Source: Silvania hatchlandensis (lineage in GTDB: Bacteria > Pseudomonadota > Gammaproteobacteria > Enterobacterales > Enterobacteriaceae). From it: DNA of 64,000 nt. The translations under genes were made by a program, and so were the position numbers. Shown here one piece after another: positions 17,616 to 25,618 of this stretch. Below the pieces are notes generated by a model, which was not told the DNA's origin, made no database searches, and saw only the letters and a list, made by a program, of their open reading frames with translations. How positions within the stretch are numbered: the first letter of the stretch is position 1; each line of letters begins with the position of its first letter. The stretch lies in contig NZ_JAMGZK010000037.1 of the NCBI RefSeq assembly GCF_025564065.1, positions 1-64,000 on the forward strand, read 5' to 3'.

Positions 17616-18134
17616 ATGGCCTTTTACAGTTCCGGTGTGGAATACGGCATTCACAGCCTGATGTCGATGGTGGATGCGAAAGGTAACGATCGTGAGATGA
17701 GCGTCAGGGAGCTGGCGGCATTACAGGGGGTACCTTATGACTACCTGGGCAAGATCTTCACGCGTTTGTCGCGTGCCGGGTTGGTAACCAGCACAGAAGG
17801 CAAGGGGGGCGGCTTTAAACTGGCGCGCCCGGCTGAACTGATCACCGTGCTGGATGTGGCGCATGCCATTGATGGTGAAAAGAATATGTTTGAGTGCCGG
17901 GAAATACGCCAGAGACTGGCGGTCTTTGATGAAACTCCGCCTGCGTGGGTCTGTGATGGCCCGTGCGGCGTGCGCTCGGTGATGGACAGCGCCCAGCAGC
18001 GGATGGAAGAGGAGCTGGCCCGCCATACCATTCTCGACCTGGCGCGCAAAATGTTCCGCAAGGCGCCGGATACGTTTCAGATTGAGGTGCAGGAGTGGAT
18101 TTCAGATCGGCGGAATTCCACTCCCTCGCTGTGA
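17616..18134 (+). CDS. Rrf2-family transcriptional regulator
   Basis: 172 residues: an N-terminal winged helix with the Rrf2 pattern LAALQGVPYDYLGKIFTRLSRAGLVTSTEGKGGGFKLAR, then a C-terminal segment with three cysteines, C94, C113 and C117. IscR and NsrR also use three cysteines for an Fe-S cluster but with tighter spacing (C-x5-C-x5/7-C); here it is C-x18-C-x3-C, so cluster binding is possible but not assured. GGAG precedes the ATG, and a TATAAT lies at 17581-17586. Divergent from the NDH-2-like gene. It is not IscR, NsrR or RirA as I know them. Confidence 0.85.
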   Translation: MAFYSSGVEYGIHSLMSMVDAKGNDREMSVRELAALQGVPYDYLGKIFTRLSRAGLVTSTEGKGGGFKLARPAELITVLDVAHAIDGEKNMFECREIRQRLAVFDETPPAWVCDGPCGVRSVMDSAQQRMEEELARHTILDLARKMFRKAPDTFQIEVQEWISDRRNSTPSL

Positions 18135-18142
18135 GGGAGTGG
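18118..18142. terminator. Hairpin between rrf2-family gene and adhP
   Basis: CCACTCCCTC and GAGGGAGTGG form a perfect 10-bp stem with a 5-nt loop, spanning the stop codon of the Rrf2-family gene. There is no T-tract on either side, so it may stabilise mRNA ends or act as a weak bidirectional terminator between two convergent genes. Confidence 0.5.
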
Positions 18143-18152
18143 CGGTTAACGA

Positions 18153-19166
18153 TTATTTAGAACGAAAATCAATCACCATACGGCCACGGATTTGGCCTTG
18201 CTCCATCTCTTTAAAGATGGCGTTGATGTCCCCCAGCGGACGCAGGGCCACTTTCGGCACCACTTTGCCTTCGGCAGCAAACTGGAAGGCTTCGGTCAGA
18301 TCCTGACGGGTGCCCACCAGTGAGCCCACCACCTGAATGCCGTCCAGCACCAGACGCGGGATATCCAGGCTCATCGCTTCCGGCGGCAGGCCGACGGCCA
18401 CCACACGGCCACCGGCGCGCACCGCATCGACGGCTGAATTGAAGGCTGCTTTCGCCACCGCAGTAACCACCGCCGCATGCGCACCGCCGGTTTTTTCCTG
18501 AATAAATTTAGCAGCATCGTCAGTGCGGGAATTCACCACCAGATCGGCACCCATGCTGGTGGCCAGCTTCAGCTGTTCATCGTTGACGTCGATGGCGATC
18601 ACTTTGGCATTGAACACGTTTTTCGCGTATTGCAGCGCGAGGTTACCCAGCCCGCCGAGACCGTAAATGGCGATCCACTGGCCCGGTTTAATCTCAGAAA
18701 TTTTCACTGCTTTATAGGTGGTCACCCCGGCGCAGGTGATGCTACTGGCCGCGGCGGAATCCAGCCCGTCCGGCACTTTAACCGCGTAATCGGCGGTGAC
18801 GATGCACTCTTCTGCCATGCCGCCATCAACGGAATACCCGGCGTTTTTCACGGTGCGGCAGAGCGTTTCATTGCCGGAGTTGCAGTATTCACAGTGGCCG
18901 CAGCCTTCGAAGAACCACGCCACGCTTGCGCGGTCACCTGGCTTGAGCGAGGTGACGCCCGGCCCAACCTCCTGCACTACGCCAACCCCTTCGTGGCCGA
19001 GGATCACCCCGGTCTTATCGCCAAAATCGCCGTTTTTAACGTGAAGATCGGTGTGGCATACGCCACAGCACTCCATCTTCAGCAGCGCTTCGCCATGCTT
19101 CAGAGCGCGTAAGGTTTTCTCGGTCACTTCTACCTGATGGTCTTTGGTTACGACAGCAGCTTTCAT
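18153..19166 (-). CDS. adhP: Alcohol dehydrogenase, propanol-preferring
   Basis: 337-residue zinc-dependent medium-chain alcohol dehydrogenase, very close to E. coli AdhP. It interconverts primary alcohols (ethanol, propanol) and aldehydes with NAD. Catalytic-zinc residues are in ECCGVCHTD and GHEG; the structural-zinc lobe is [15 protein letters not shown]; the NAD Rossmann motif is GLGGLGNLA. The start at 19166 has ATGGAGA upstream and matches E. coli; in-frame codons extending to 19220 are not conserved. In E. coli adhP lies near fdn and maeA, and that neighbourhood is kept here with insertions. Confidence 0.95.
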   Translation of the reverse strand: MKAAVVTKDHQVEVTEKTLRALKHGEALLKMECCGVCHTDLHVKNGDFGDKTGVILGHEGVGVVQEVGPGVTSLKPGDRASVAWFFEGCGHCEYCNSGNETLCRTVKNAGYSVDGGMAEECIVTADYAVKVPDGLDSAAASSITCAGVTTYKAVKISEIKPGQWIAIYGLGGLGNLALQYAKNVFNAKVIAIDVNDEQLKLATSMGADLVVNSRTDDAAKFIQEKTGGAHAAVVTAVAKAAFNSAVDAVRAGGRVVAVGLPPEAMSLDIPRLVLDGIQVVGSLVGTRQDLTEAFQFAAEGKVVPKVALRPLGDINAIFKEMEQGQIRGRMVIDFRSK

Positions 19167-19442
19167 ATGTTTCTCCATTTTCATGATGAGGATCTGCAAG
19201 GCAGACAGGGCATGTAACACACGGGAAATACTCCTTAAGGATTAATTTTTTTAATGCGTTGTGCAAGGCCGGAGCAACATAATGTAATAATTTAATTAGA
19301 ATTTGTTGTTTCCATCACCCCTCTAAATAGTAATGTCATCAATGATTGTGTGGTGATTATTTCTGTAGCAAATGCGTCATGTTTCTGACATTTCAAAGCC
19401 GTAAGGTGTGCTCTTCTCAATAACCGAAGAGTTAAAAAGACA

Positions 19443-20042
19443 ATGCATCTGGTAAAAAAACTTCTCGCAGTGAGCGTTCTCCTGTCCGCTTCCGTGCAGG
19501 CGCAAAACATCCTCGATTTCCCTCAGCCTGGCAATAACCCGGAAGAGTTTTATGCCGTCACCGAAATTCCGGCGGGAGGGATTATCAAATATGAAACCGA
19601 TGCCAAAACCGGCTTTATAATTGCCGACCGTTTCCAGTCGATGCCGGTTGCCTATCCCGCTAATTATGGTTCATTGACGCAGTCTCTGGCGGGGGATGGC
19701 GATCCATTGGACGTGGTGTTTTACACCCGTGCCCCGATGGCCCCAGGCACGCTGATTAAACTGCGAGCCATTGGCGTGCTGAAGATGATCGACGGCGGTG
19801 AGAAGGACGACAAAATTGTCGCCGTTCCGGCCAGCAAAATTGACCCGACCTATGACGACATTAAAGAGCTGAGCGATCTGCCGAAGATTGAGCAGCAGCG
19901 CCTGGAAGCCTTCTTCCGGGTCTACAAACAGCTGCCGGAAGGGCGTAAATCGGTGGAGCTGAACGGCTTTAACGATGCCGCCAGCGCTAAGCAGGAAATC
20001 AAACAGGCATGGGATGCCTGGAAAACCAAACAGCCCCAGTAA
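19443..20042 (+). CDS. Exported family I inorganic pyrophosphatase
   Basis: 199-residue soluble inorganic diphosphatase, hydrolysing PPi to two phosphates with divalent metal. Active-site block GDGDPLDVVFYT carries the D-x-D-P-x-D motif, and further acidic and lysine residues are in GGEKDDKIVAVPASKIDPTYDD. Unlike cytosolic Ppa it begins with a clear Sec signal peptide (MHLVKKLLAVSVLLSASVQA, then QN), so it should act in the periplasm. It is divergent from adhP over a 276-bp spacer and convergent with the ABC-F gene. A periplasmic paralogue might clear PPi released outside the cell; its purpose is inferred. Confidence 0.9.
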   Translation: MHLVKKLLAVSVLLSASVQAQNILDFPQPGNNPEEFYAVTEIPAGGIIKYETDAKTGFIIADRFQSMPVAYPANYGSLTQSLAGDGDPLDVVFYTRAPMAPGTLIKLRAIGVLKMIDGGEKDDKIVAVPASKIDPTYDDIKELSDLPKIEQQRLEAFFRVYKQLPEGRKSVELNGFNDAASAKQEIKQAWDAWKTKQPQ

Positions 20043-20048
20043 TAACCG

Positions 20049-20072
20049 GCCCGGCGGGGTTTACCGCCGGGC
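20049..20072. terminator. GC-rich bidirectional hairpin between ppa-like and ABC-F genes
   Basis: GCCCGGCGG and CCGCCGGGC form a perfect 9-bp stem with a 6-nt loop in the 36-bp space between two convergent genes. It lacks a clear U-tract but is very stable and positioned to end both transcripts. Confidence 0.6.
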
Positions 20073-20078
20073 ACTGGC

Positions 20079-21785
20079 TTACAGCTGCGCGCTGAGCGCA
20101 GCAATTTCCTCCCGCCACTGCGCCTGCAGCTGCGGCTTCTGATGCTTAGGCTTACGCAACTGGTCTTCTTCCAGCAGTGCTTCCAGCTGAATTAACCGCT
20201 CCAGCAGATCGTCTGCGATATCTTTATGCTTATTATCTACTGTCGAAACCGGCACGGTATTCAGCACGCTGCCATCACGCAGACGGGCAAATACCGCATC
20301 GGCATCGTGCCATTCGCTCAGCTTGCCGTCCTCAATCAGCCAGAAACGGTTGCAGCTTTGGCTGATGAGCTGCCTGTCATGGCTGACCAGCAGTACGCCG
20401 CCGGTAAACTGTTGCAGGGTTCCGGCCAGAGCCTCTTTGCCCTCCATATCCAGATGGTTAGTCGGTTCATCAAGCATCAGCAGGCTGTAGCGGGCGAGCG
20501 TCAGGCCGATAAACAGCAGCCGCGAACGTTCGCCCCCGCTGAGGGTGTTGACCCGTTGTCCATGACGCCCCCAGCCGAATCCGGCGCTGATTAACGCCAT
20601 CTTGCGCACCTGCGGATCGGGGGCAAACGGCTCAAGGGCGTCACTCAGCGTGGCGTCATCCGCCAGCTGGTGCAGCGTCTGGTCGTAATAGCCGAGCGTG
20701 GCGCGCGGATGGATGTTCAATCCGGCGCCGTCGCTGTTGCCGGTAAACTGCTGCCAGATAAGCTTCATCAGGGAGGATTTCCCGCAGCCGTTACGCCCGA
20801 CAATCGCCACCCGGTCGCCGCTTTTCATCCGCATGTTGTGCATCGTGAACAGCGCGGGCAGGCCCGGCGCGGGCGGCACGTCGAGAATGTCTACCTCCAG
20901 CAGGCGGTTAGCGGGCAGCGCTTCGCCGCGCAGTGCCAAGGTCCACGGGCTGCCGGCGGTGAGCGAAGTCTGGCTCTCTTTCAGTCGTTCGACCTGCTTT
21001 TCCATCTGTTTGGCTTTACGGGCCAGATCTTCGTTGTCGTAGACTTTTCCCCATGTGGCCAGCCGTTTAGCGCTAACGGTGACCCGGTCGATCTCCTTTT
21101 GCTCGGCTTTACGGCGCAGGGCATCGCTTTCGTCTTTTTCCATCAGCGCCTGACGCGCGTGGGTACAGGGAAGGGCGAAGGCGTGCAGGGTTTTGTCGCG
21201 CAGGATCCAGCTGCCGTTCGTCACCGCATCCAGCAGCTGCCGGTCGTGGGAGACCAGCACAAAGCTGCCGGACCAGTTCTGCAAAAACTGCTCCAGCCAC
21301 AGCAGAGTGGGCAGATCGAGGTGGTTGCTGGGTTCATCCAACAGCAGCAGATCCGGCTGGTGGATGAGGGCGCGCGCCAGCAGCAGGCGTGTGTGCTGTC
21401 CGCCGCTGAGGGTCGCCGATTGCAGCCCGATGTCGGCAACGGAAAAGCCCATCCCAGCCAGCAAGGATTCAGCCCGCCAGCGCAGGCTCTCGCGCTCGGC
21501 CACCGGCAGCTGCGCCAGGACCGCGTCGAGCATGGTCAGGGGGTAGACAGATTCCGGGAGGTGCTGTTCCACCCGTGCCATCAGGCAGTGTCCGGCCAGC
21601 GCTACCGTCCCGGATGCCGGGGTATCGGTGCCGTCGAGGATCTTCAGCAGGGTACTTTTGCCGCAGCCGTTATCGCCAAGCAGACCAATGCGGTCGCCTT
21701 TTTTCAGGGTAAAAGTGAGGTCGTTAAACAGGGTGTCGAAGGCGGTATCAACACGCAGGAATTGTGCAGTCAGTAATGTGCTCAT
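20079..21785 (-). CDS. ABC-F family ATPase (ribosome-associated type)
   Basis: 568 residues with two ABC domains and no membrane segments. Domain 1: Walker A GDNGCGKST, LSGGQ, Walker B LLLLDEPSNHLDL. Domain 2: GRNGCGKSS, LSGGE, LLMLDEPTNHLDM. Between them is a charged helical linker (KDESDALRRKAEQKEIDRV...KQMEKQVERLKE) like the P-site tRNA-interaction motif. ABC-F proteins act on ribosomes as translation factors or antibiotic-protection (ARE) proteins. It is not one of the four E. coli paralogues EttA, Uup, YbiT or YheS as I recall them. The start at 21785 (MSTLLTAQ) has only a weak GAG ribosome binding site, and the upstream leader peptide with competing hairpins suggests translational attenuation, a hallmark of inducible ARE genes. 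Confidence 0.85.
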   Translation of the reverse strand: MSTLLTAQFLRVDTAFDTLFNDLTFTLKKGDRIGLLGDNGCGKSTLLKILDGTDTPASGTVALAGHCLMARVEQHLPESVYPLTMLDAVLAQLPVAERESLRWRAESLLAGMGFSVADIGLQSATLSGGQHTRLLLARALIHQPDLLLLDEPSNHLDLPTLLWLEQFLQNWSGSFVLVSHDRQLLDAVTNGSWILRDKTLHAFALPCTHARQALMEKDESDALRRKAEQKEIDRVTVSAKRLATWGKVYDNEDLARKAKQMEKQVERLKESQTSLTAGSPWTLALRGEALPANRLLEVDILDVPPAPGLPALFTMHNMRMKSGDRVAIVGRNGCGKSSLMKLIWQQFTGNSDGAGLNIHPRATLGYYDQTLHQLADDATLSDALEPFAPDPQVRKMALISAGFGWGRHGQRVNTLSGGERSRLLFIGLTLARYSLLMLDEPTNHLDMEGKEALAGTLQQFTGGVLLVSHDRQLISQSCNRFWLIEDGKLSEWHDADAVFARLRDGSVLNTVPVSTVDNKHKDIADDLLERLIQLEALLEEDQLRKPKHQKPQLQAQWREEIAALSAQL

Positions 21786-21792
21786 TTGCTTA

Positions 21793-21926
21793 CTCAAGAG
21801 TTGCAGGCATAGAAATGCCTCGTCAATCATCGCTGACGATAACCCGGTAAGCCCGAGAGAAGGGATTGTCTTAGGTGTCTTCGCTCAAGCCGAAGTTATC
21901 GCAGCACGAAACCGATAACGCTTGAG
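21793..21926 (-). promoter_or_regulatory. Putative translational attenuator of the ABC-F gene
   Basis: On the minus strand three copies of a 7-mer alternate as GTTATCG (21919-21913), CGATAAC (21901-21895) and GTTATCG (21843-21837), so copy 2 can pair with 1 or with 3. Copies 1 and 2 are extended by outer arms CTCAAGC (21926-21920) and GCTTGAG (21890-21884). CTCAAG can alternatively pair with CTTGAG (21798-21793), which overlaps the likely Shine-Dalgarno of the ABC-F gene. A perfect hairpin AGGCAT/ATGCCT (21820-21805) lies between. The upstream arms are inside the leader reading frame, so a stalled ribosome would change the pairing. Confidence 0.6.
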
Positions 21927-21979
21927 CAGGTGCGATCACCAAGGTGAAGTGAAATATCAAAAATTTCACAGCACAGCAT
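21896..21979 (-). CDS. 27-residue leader peptide upstream of the ABC-F gene
   Basis: A short frame begins MLCCEIFDISLHLG and ends GFVLR before a TAA stop. It has the best ribosome binding site in the region, AAGGAGG (21992-21986), 6 nt before the ATG. It ends 110 nt before the ABC-F start, and its last ten codons form the 5' arm of the strongest hairpin in the leader. No domain is recognisable. The arrangement (strong SD, short peptide, overlapping hairpins, weak SD on the ABC-F gene) is that of ribosome-stalling leaders of erm, msr and similar resistance genes; function inferred. Confidence 0.65.
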   Translation of the reverse strand: MLCCEIFDISLHLGDRTCSSVIGFVLR

Positions 21980-21992
21980 AATTAGCCTCCTT

Positions 21993-22313
21993 ATAAATTT
22001 GTCTGATTTTTGGATTTAAGGAGTGTAGCGGGGAATGGGAAGTTCGACAAGGGAAGGGCGTATCCGGACACCTGGGGCGGCGTAATTGTTTTTTATCTGC
22101 ACTGCCGGTTAGTTAAAATAAAAATTGCTTATTAATGCTGGTCGTGCATTAATGAAACCTTAGTCGCAATACGCAAACAAACGTAAAAGATTTTTCTTAG
22201 ACGTCCTCATGACCTGGCGCTATCGCTGATATCCCCTCCCTTTGAGTCCATACGCTTAATTCCCTACGTTTATTACTCACGCTAAAATTTATAAATCTTC
22301 AACAGGAGTCCGT
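21993..22313. other. Intergenic region upstream of the first cold-shock gene
   Basis: No gene recognised. It should hold the promoter of the ABC-F leader (minus strand) and that of the csp gene (plus strand). A perfect 8-bp inverted repeat ATTAATGC...GCATTAAT with a 7-nt loop lies at 22131-22153, in AT-rich DNA suitable for a promoter or operator. AACAGGAG just before 22314 is the csp ribosome binding site. The conserved cspA-type leader seen before the second csp gene was not found here. Confidence 0.4.
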
Positions 22314-22532
22314 ATGTCCGCAAGAATTAAAGGTCTGGTTAAATGGTTCAAAGATGATAAAGGTTTTGGTTTTATCTCTCCGCTGGATGGCAGTAAAGAT
22401 GTTGCAGTTCATTTCTCTGCCTTTGAAGGGGATAACTTAAAAACACTTTTTGAAGGCCAAAAGGTTGAATTTTCTATCCGCAGCGGTGACAAAGGTCCGG
22501 CTGCTGCCAGTGTAATACTTTGCGACAAATAA
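22314..22532 (+). CDS. Cold-shock domain protein with altered RNP2 motif
   Basis: 72-residue single cold-shock domain (OB fold) that would bind single-stranded RNA or DNA and melt secondary structure. RNP1 is intact (KGFGFI, residues 16-21), but RNP2 reads VAVHF, with alanine at the position of CspA Phe31, one of the nucleic-acid-stacking aromatics; E. coli CspF and CspH also lack it. Binding could be weaker or differently selective. The rest is CspA-like ([24 protein letters not shown]). AGGAG precedes the ATG. It is the first gene of a cold-shock island. Confidence 0.9.
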   Translation: MSARIKGLVKWFKDDKGFGFISPLDGSKDVAVHFSAFEGDNLKTLFEGQKVEFSIRSGDKGPAAASVILCDK

Positions 22533-22601
22533 ACAGCGATGGGTTGCGATAAACCTAATCGGAGGACGGCTGGGCAGGCGATGTTTCGCTGTCAGTTAAG
22601 A

Positions 22602-22650
22602 TTGCCAAATGATTCGTTTCCAGAACTTATTCATCCGTCTCATTTGGCAA
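22602..22650. terminator. Long-stem hairpin between csp and the zinc-ribbon gene
   Basis: TTGCCAAATGA (22602-22612) and TCATTTGGCAA (22640-22650) form a perfect 11-bp stem with a 27-nt loop. It lies between two convergent genes (csp ends 22532, the zinc-ribbon gene ends 22662). It may be a bidirectional terminator or a processed RNA 3' end; there is no long U-tract. Confidence 0.45.
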
Positions 22651-22661
22651 GCGCTGGCGTT

Positions 22662-22826
22662 TTAAATTCGTTGTGTTGATTTGAATAAAGTACTGCAGTA
22701 CGGGCAGACAAGTTGCGCCCCTTTTTGTACGCGACTGAAGCTATGTTCAGAATCTTTTGAACAGCTTGGGCATGGGCATTTAACTAAGTGATTACGACGG
22801 GCTTGCGTGTTTTTACGTCCGGACAT
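22662..22826 (-). CDS. ynfU: YnfU-type small zinc-ribbon protein
   Basis: 54-residue protein beginning MSGRKNTQARRNHLVKC. It matches the E. coli small protein YnfU as I recall it, including SEHSFSRVQKGA. Cysteines at 17, 19 and 22, then 41 and 44 (CPCPSC and CPYC), form a likely zinc ribbon. The basic N-terminus suggests nucleic-acid or ribosome contact. AGGAG lies upstream of the ATG at 22826. In E. coli ynfU also sits among cold-shock genes, and the gene here lies between two csp genes, so cold induction is plausible. Function unknown. Confidence 0.82.
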   Translation of the reverse strand: MSGRKNTQARRNHLVKCPCPSCSKDSEHSFSRVQKGAQLVCPYCSTLFKSTQRI

Positions 22827-22986
22827 AGGCATCTCCTGATTTAAGGGAGGGTTACCTTACACGTTTGATCAGCATGATGCTTGTTTTTTTATTTTCACTG
22901 CACCAGGTCTGCCTTGATACAACACGCTTTTATCCGTCATATAGCCATCCGGGTGGTTAAGCGGTTAAAATAAACAAAGATAAACA

Positions 22987-23195
22987 TTGTACAATTAATT
23001 TCTTTGTGTCTTAATGATTCATCGGTTTGGAAAGCAGACCTTATGAAAGCAGTTTTAGTAAAGCAGTCCTCAGTTCAAGTGTTATCAGTCGATACCCTTC
23101 TTCATGAGCCTCCTCCTATAGTGCCAAATAAGTAACTCTAAAAAAACAGGCCATCACAGCCGCATTTAAGTGGCTCATTAATTAAGGAAGTATCT
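22987..23195 (+). promoter_or_regulatory. cspA-type promoter and long 5' leader with cold box
   Basis: Promoter: -35 TTGTAC (22987-22992), 17-bp spacer, -10 CTTAAT (23010-23015), the same -10 as E. coli cspA. The predicted start near 23021 gives a 5' leader of about 174 nt. The leader starts CGGTTTGGAAAGCAGACC, aligning with the cspA cold box region, and continues with AAAGCAG, GTTATC and GATACCC elements known from the cspA leader. In E. coli this leader is a thermosensing RNA that is translatable at low temperature. AAGGAAG lies before the csp ATG. Confidence 0.8.
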
Positions 23196-23408
23196 ATGTC
23201 TAACAAAATGACTGGTTTAGTAAAATGGTTTAACGCTGATAAAGGTTTTGGCTTTATCACTCCTGACGACGGCAGCAAAGATGTATTCGTGCATTTTTCT
23301 GCTATTCAGAGCGACAACTTTAAGACACTTGATGAAGGCCAGAAAGTTTCCTTCACCATTGAAAGTGGCGCGAAAGGCCCTGCAGCCGGAAACGTCTCAG
23401 CGCTGTAA
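23196..23408 (+). CDS. Major cold-shock protein, CspA/CspB/CspG type
   Basis: 70-residue cold-shock domain RNA chaperone. RNP1 KGFGFI and RNP2 VFVHF are both intact. The first 30 residues ([20 protein letters not shown] and on) equal E. coli CspG/CspB, and the tail ([15 protein letters not shown]) is closest to CspB, so the paralogue name is left open. It is preceded by a cspA-type cold-inducible leader and followed by an intrinsic terminator, so it is probably monocistronic and cold-induced. Confidence 0.93.
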   Translation: MSNKMTGLVKWFNADKGFGFITPDDGSKDVFVHFSAIQSDNFKTLDEGQKVSFTIESGAKGPAAGNVSAL

Positions 23409-23483
23409 TATGCGCTAATTATCATCTAAGCTTACAATTGCGATGAAGACAATAGTCTGAGCAGCTAAGCGAAATTGATAATA

Positions 23484-23510
23484 AAAAAACCCGCCTTGTG
23501 CGGGTTTTTT
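23484..23510. terminator. Bidirectional intrinsic terminator
   Basis: A-rich arm then ACCCGC, loop CTTGT, GCGGGT and TTTTT: a GC stem flanked by A- and T-tracts, so it works on both strands. It separates the plus-strand csp gene from the convergent maeA gene ending at 23528. Confidence 0.93.
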
Positions 23511-23527
23511 GTTATCTGGACCTGGGG

Positions 23528-25225
23528 CTAGATAGAGGTCCGACGGTAGTTGCGGTATTCCGGTTTCCAGAAGTTCTCGTCAATTGCCTGCTGCAACGCG
23601 TCGGCAGAGGTTTTCACCGCCACGCCCTGCTGCTGGGCCATTTTGCCGACCGCAAAGGCGATGGCTTTCGAGACAATATGAATGTCCTTCAGCTCCGGCA
23701 GCACCAGGCCTTCGCCGTTGTTTACCAGCGGCGAGTGTTTGGCCAGCGTTTCACTGGCGGACATCAGCATCTCGTCGGTAATACGCGATGCCCCGGAGGC
23801 GATCACACCGAGGCCAATTCCCGGGAAGATATAGGAGTTGTTGCACTGGGCGATCGGGTAGGTTTTATCCTTCCATACCACCGGCGCAAACGGGCTGCCG
23901 GTGGCGACCAGCGCATTGCCTTCGGTCCAGGTGATGATGTCCTGTGGGGTCGCTTCAACGCGGGAGGTTGGGTTTGAGAGCGGCATCACAATCGGGCGGG
24001 CACAGTATTTGTGCATCTCGCGGATGATCTCTTCGGTAAACAGCCCGGTCTGGCCGGAGACGCCAATCAGGATATCCGGCTTCACGTTGCGCACCACGTC
24101 CAGCAGGGAGAGTACTTCGCTGTCGGTGTCCCAGTTTTTCAGGTTGTCGCGCTTTTGCACCAGCTTGTTCTGGAACGGGAGCAGGTTTGGCATCGCATCG
24201 GTCAGCAGGCCGAAGCGGTCAACCATGAACACCCGCGAGCGTGCCAGATCTTCGCTTAAGCCTTCGCGCTGGGTCTGGGCGATGATCTGTTCGGCGATCC
24301 CGCACCCGGCAGAGCCGGCACCCAGGAAAACGATTTTTTGATAGCTCAGCTGGTTGCCCGCTGCACGGCTGGCCGCAATCAGCGTGCCGACGGTCACGGC
24401 GGCGGTGCCCTGAATATCGTCATTGAAGGAGCAGATCTCGTCGCGATAGCGGTTCAGCAGCGGCATGGCGTTTTTCTGCGCGAAGTCTTCAAACTGCAGC
24501 AGCACGTTCGGCCAGCGCTGTTTAACCGCCTGGATAAAGTCATCGACGAACTGGTAATACTCTTCGTCGGTAATGCGCGGGTGACGCCAGCCCATGTACA
24601 GCGGATCGTTGAGCAGCTGCTGGTTATTGGTCCCGACGTCCAGCACCACCGGCAGGGTATATGCCGGGCTGATGCCGCCACAGGCGGTATACAGGGACAG
24701 TTTGCCAATTGGAATACCCATCCCGCCGATCCCCTGGTCGCCCAGGCCAAGAATACGTTCCCCGTCGGTCACCACGATCACTTTGATGTTGTGGTTGGGC
24801 ACGTTCTGCAGGATGTCGTCCATGTTGTGACGATCGGCCCACGAGATAAACACCCCGCGCGAACGGCGATAAATTTCGGAGAAGCGTTCGCAGGCGGCCC
24901 CAACGGTCGGGGTGTAGATCACCGGCATCATCTCGTCGAGATGGTTTTCCACCAGGCGGTAGAAGAGGGTTTCGTTGGTGTCCTGGATGTTGCGCAGGTA
25001 GATGTGCTTATCGATTTCGGTTTTAAAGCCCTGATACTGGATCCACGCGCGCTCTGCCTGTTCCTCGATGGTTTCCACCACTTCCGGCAGCAGTCCCAGC
25101 AGGTTAAAGCTGCTGCGCTCTTCTTTACTGAAGGCGCTGCCCTTGTTCAGCAGGGGGAATTCCAGCAGCACGGGCCCGGCATAAGGGATGTAAAGGGAAC
25201 GGTTGGTTTTCGCTTTGTTGTCCAT
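23528..25225 (-). CDS. maeA: NAD-dependent malic enzyme
   Basis: Oxidatively decarboxylates malate to pyruvate with NAD, linking the TCA cycle to pyruvate. With the ATG at 25225 the product is 565 residues, the E. coli MaeA length, and is nearly identical through most of its sequence. Motifs: [14 protein letters not shown] (malic-enzyme N-terminal domain), [12 protein letters not shown] with metal-binding acids, [15 protein letters not shown] (NAD Rossmann), and [18 protein letters not shown] at 25234 is also in frame but extends beyond the family start. It is transcribed alone, with sra and bdm upstream as in E. coli. Confidence 0.96.
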   Translation of the reverse strand: MDNKAKTNRSLYIPYAGPVLLEFPLLNKGSAFSKEERSSFNLLGLLPEVVETIEEQAERAWIQYQGFKTEIDKHIYLRNIQDTNETLFYRLVENHLDEMMPVIYTPTVGAACERFSEIYRRSRGVFISWADRHNMDDILQNVPNHNIKVIVVTDGERILGLGDQGIGGMGIPIGKLSLYTACGGISPAYTLPVVLDVGTNNQQLLNDPLYMGWRHPRITDEEYYQFVDDFIQAVKQRWPNVLLQFEDFAQKNAMPLLNRYRDEICSFNDDIQGTAAVTVGTLIAASRAAGNQLSYQKIVFLGAGSAGCGIAEQIIAQTQREGLSEDLARSRVFMVDRFGLLTDAMPNLLPFQNKLVQKRDNLKNWDTDSEVLSLLDVVRNVKPDILIGVSGQTGLFTEEIIREMHKYCARPIVMPLSNPTSRVEATPQDIITWTEGNALVATGSPFAPVVWKDKTYPIAQCNNSYIFPGIGLGVIASGASRITDEMLMSASETLAKHSPLVNNGEGLVLPELKDIHIVSKAIAFAVGKMAQQQGVAVKTSADALQQAIDENFWKPEYRNYRRTSI

Positions 25226-25348
25226 GTCACTCACTTAAATTTAAAAATCCATCCCTGGCACTGCTATTAATCATCGTCGGGGGGGCGCTATCAGGGAGGC
25301 GTCAGGCGGGTAGTATAAAGGAGGTGATTGTTAAAAACCGCAACATGC

Positions 25349-25380
25349 AAAAAAAACACCATCGGAGTGACCGATGGTGT
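25349..25380 (-). terminator. Intrinsic terminator of sra
   Basis: On the minus strand ACACCATCGG and CCGATGGTGT form a perfect 10-bp stem around TCACT, followed by eight T residues. It lies just downstream of the sra stop codon. Confidence 0.95.
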
Positions 25381-25400
25381 CGGGGATCTTTGCGGGAAAC

Positions 25401-25538
25401 TTACTTCTGTGCGTGGCGGCGTCTGCCGGTGGCGTGCGCGACCTGTGTTTCTGTGTCGCCTTCAATCACCACTTTGCGTTGGTTTGACAGCTTGTAGTTC
25501 AGTCCCAGGATATGGCGTGCCTGACGGTTCGATTTCAT
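25401..25538 (-). CDS. sra: Stationary-phase ribosome-associated protein Sra
   Basis: 45-residue, very basic protein that associates with the 30S subunit in stationary phase in E. coli (also called RpsV). The sequence begins [20 protein letters not shown] and ends RRRHAQK, essentially identical to E. coli Sra. GAGGAG lies 5 nt before the ATG. It sits between maeA and bdm as in E. coli and is followed by a strong terminator. Too short for many gene finders. Confidence 0.96.
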   Translation of the reverse strand: MKSNRQARHILGLNYKLSNQRKVVIEGDTETQVAHATGRRRHAQK

Positions 25539-25618
25539 GTTAACTCCTCAATCCTGTTGATAGTGATAAGGTGAACGAAATGTAACCCCTTAGGTTGCAG
25601 ATCCAGCTTAGCAGATTT

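Noticed and set aside
20670..21776. Forward open frame opposite the ABC-F gene
   Set aside because: Gln/Arg-rich composition typical of an antisense shadow; the ABC-F motifs on the other strand are complete.
23043..23135. 30-codon open frame before the second csp gene considered as a gene of its own
   Set aside because: It lies inside the conserved cspA-type 5' leader, has a poor ribosome binding site, and is better explained as regulatory RNA; kept only as a finding.
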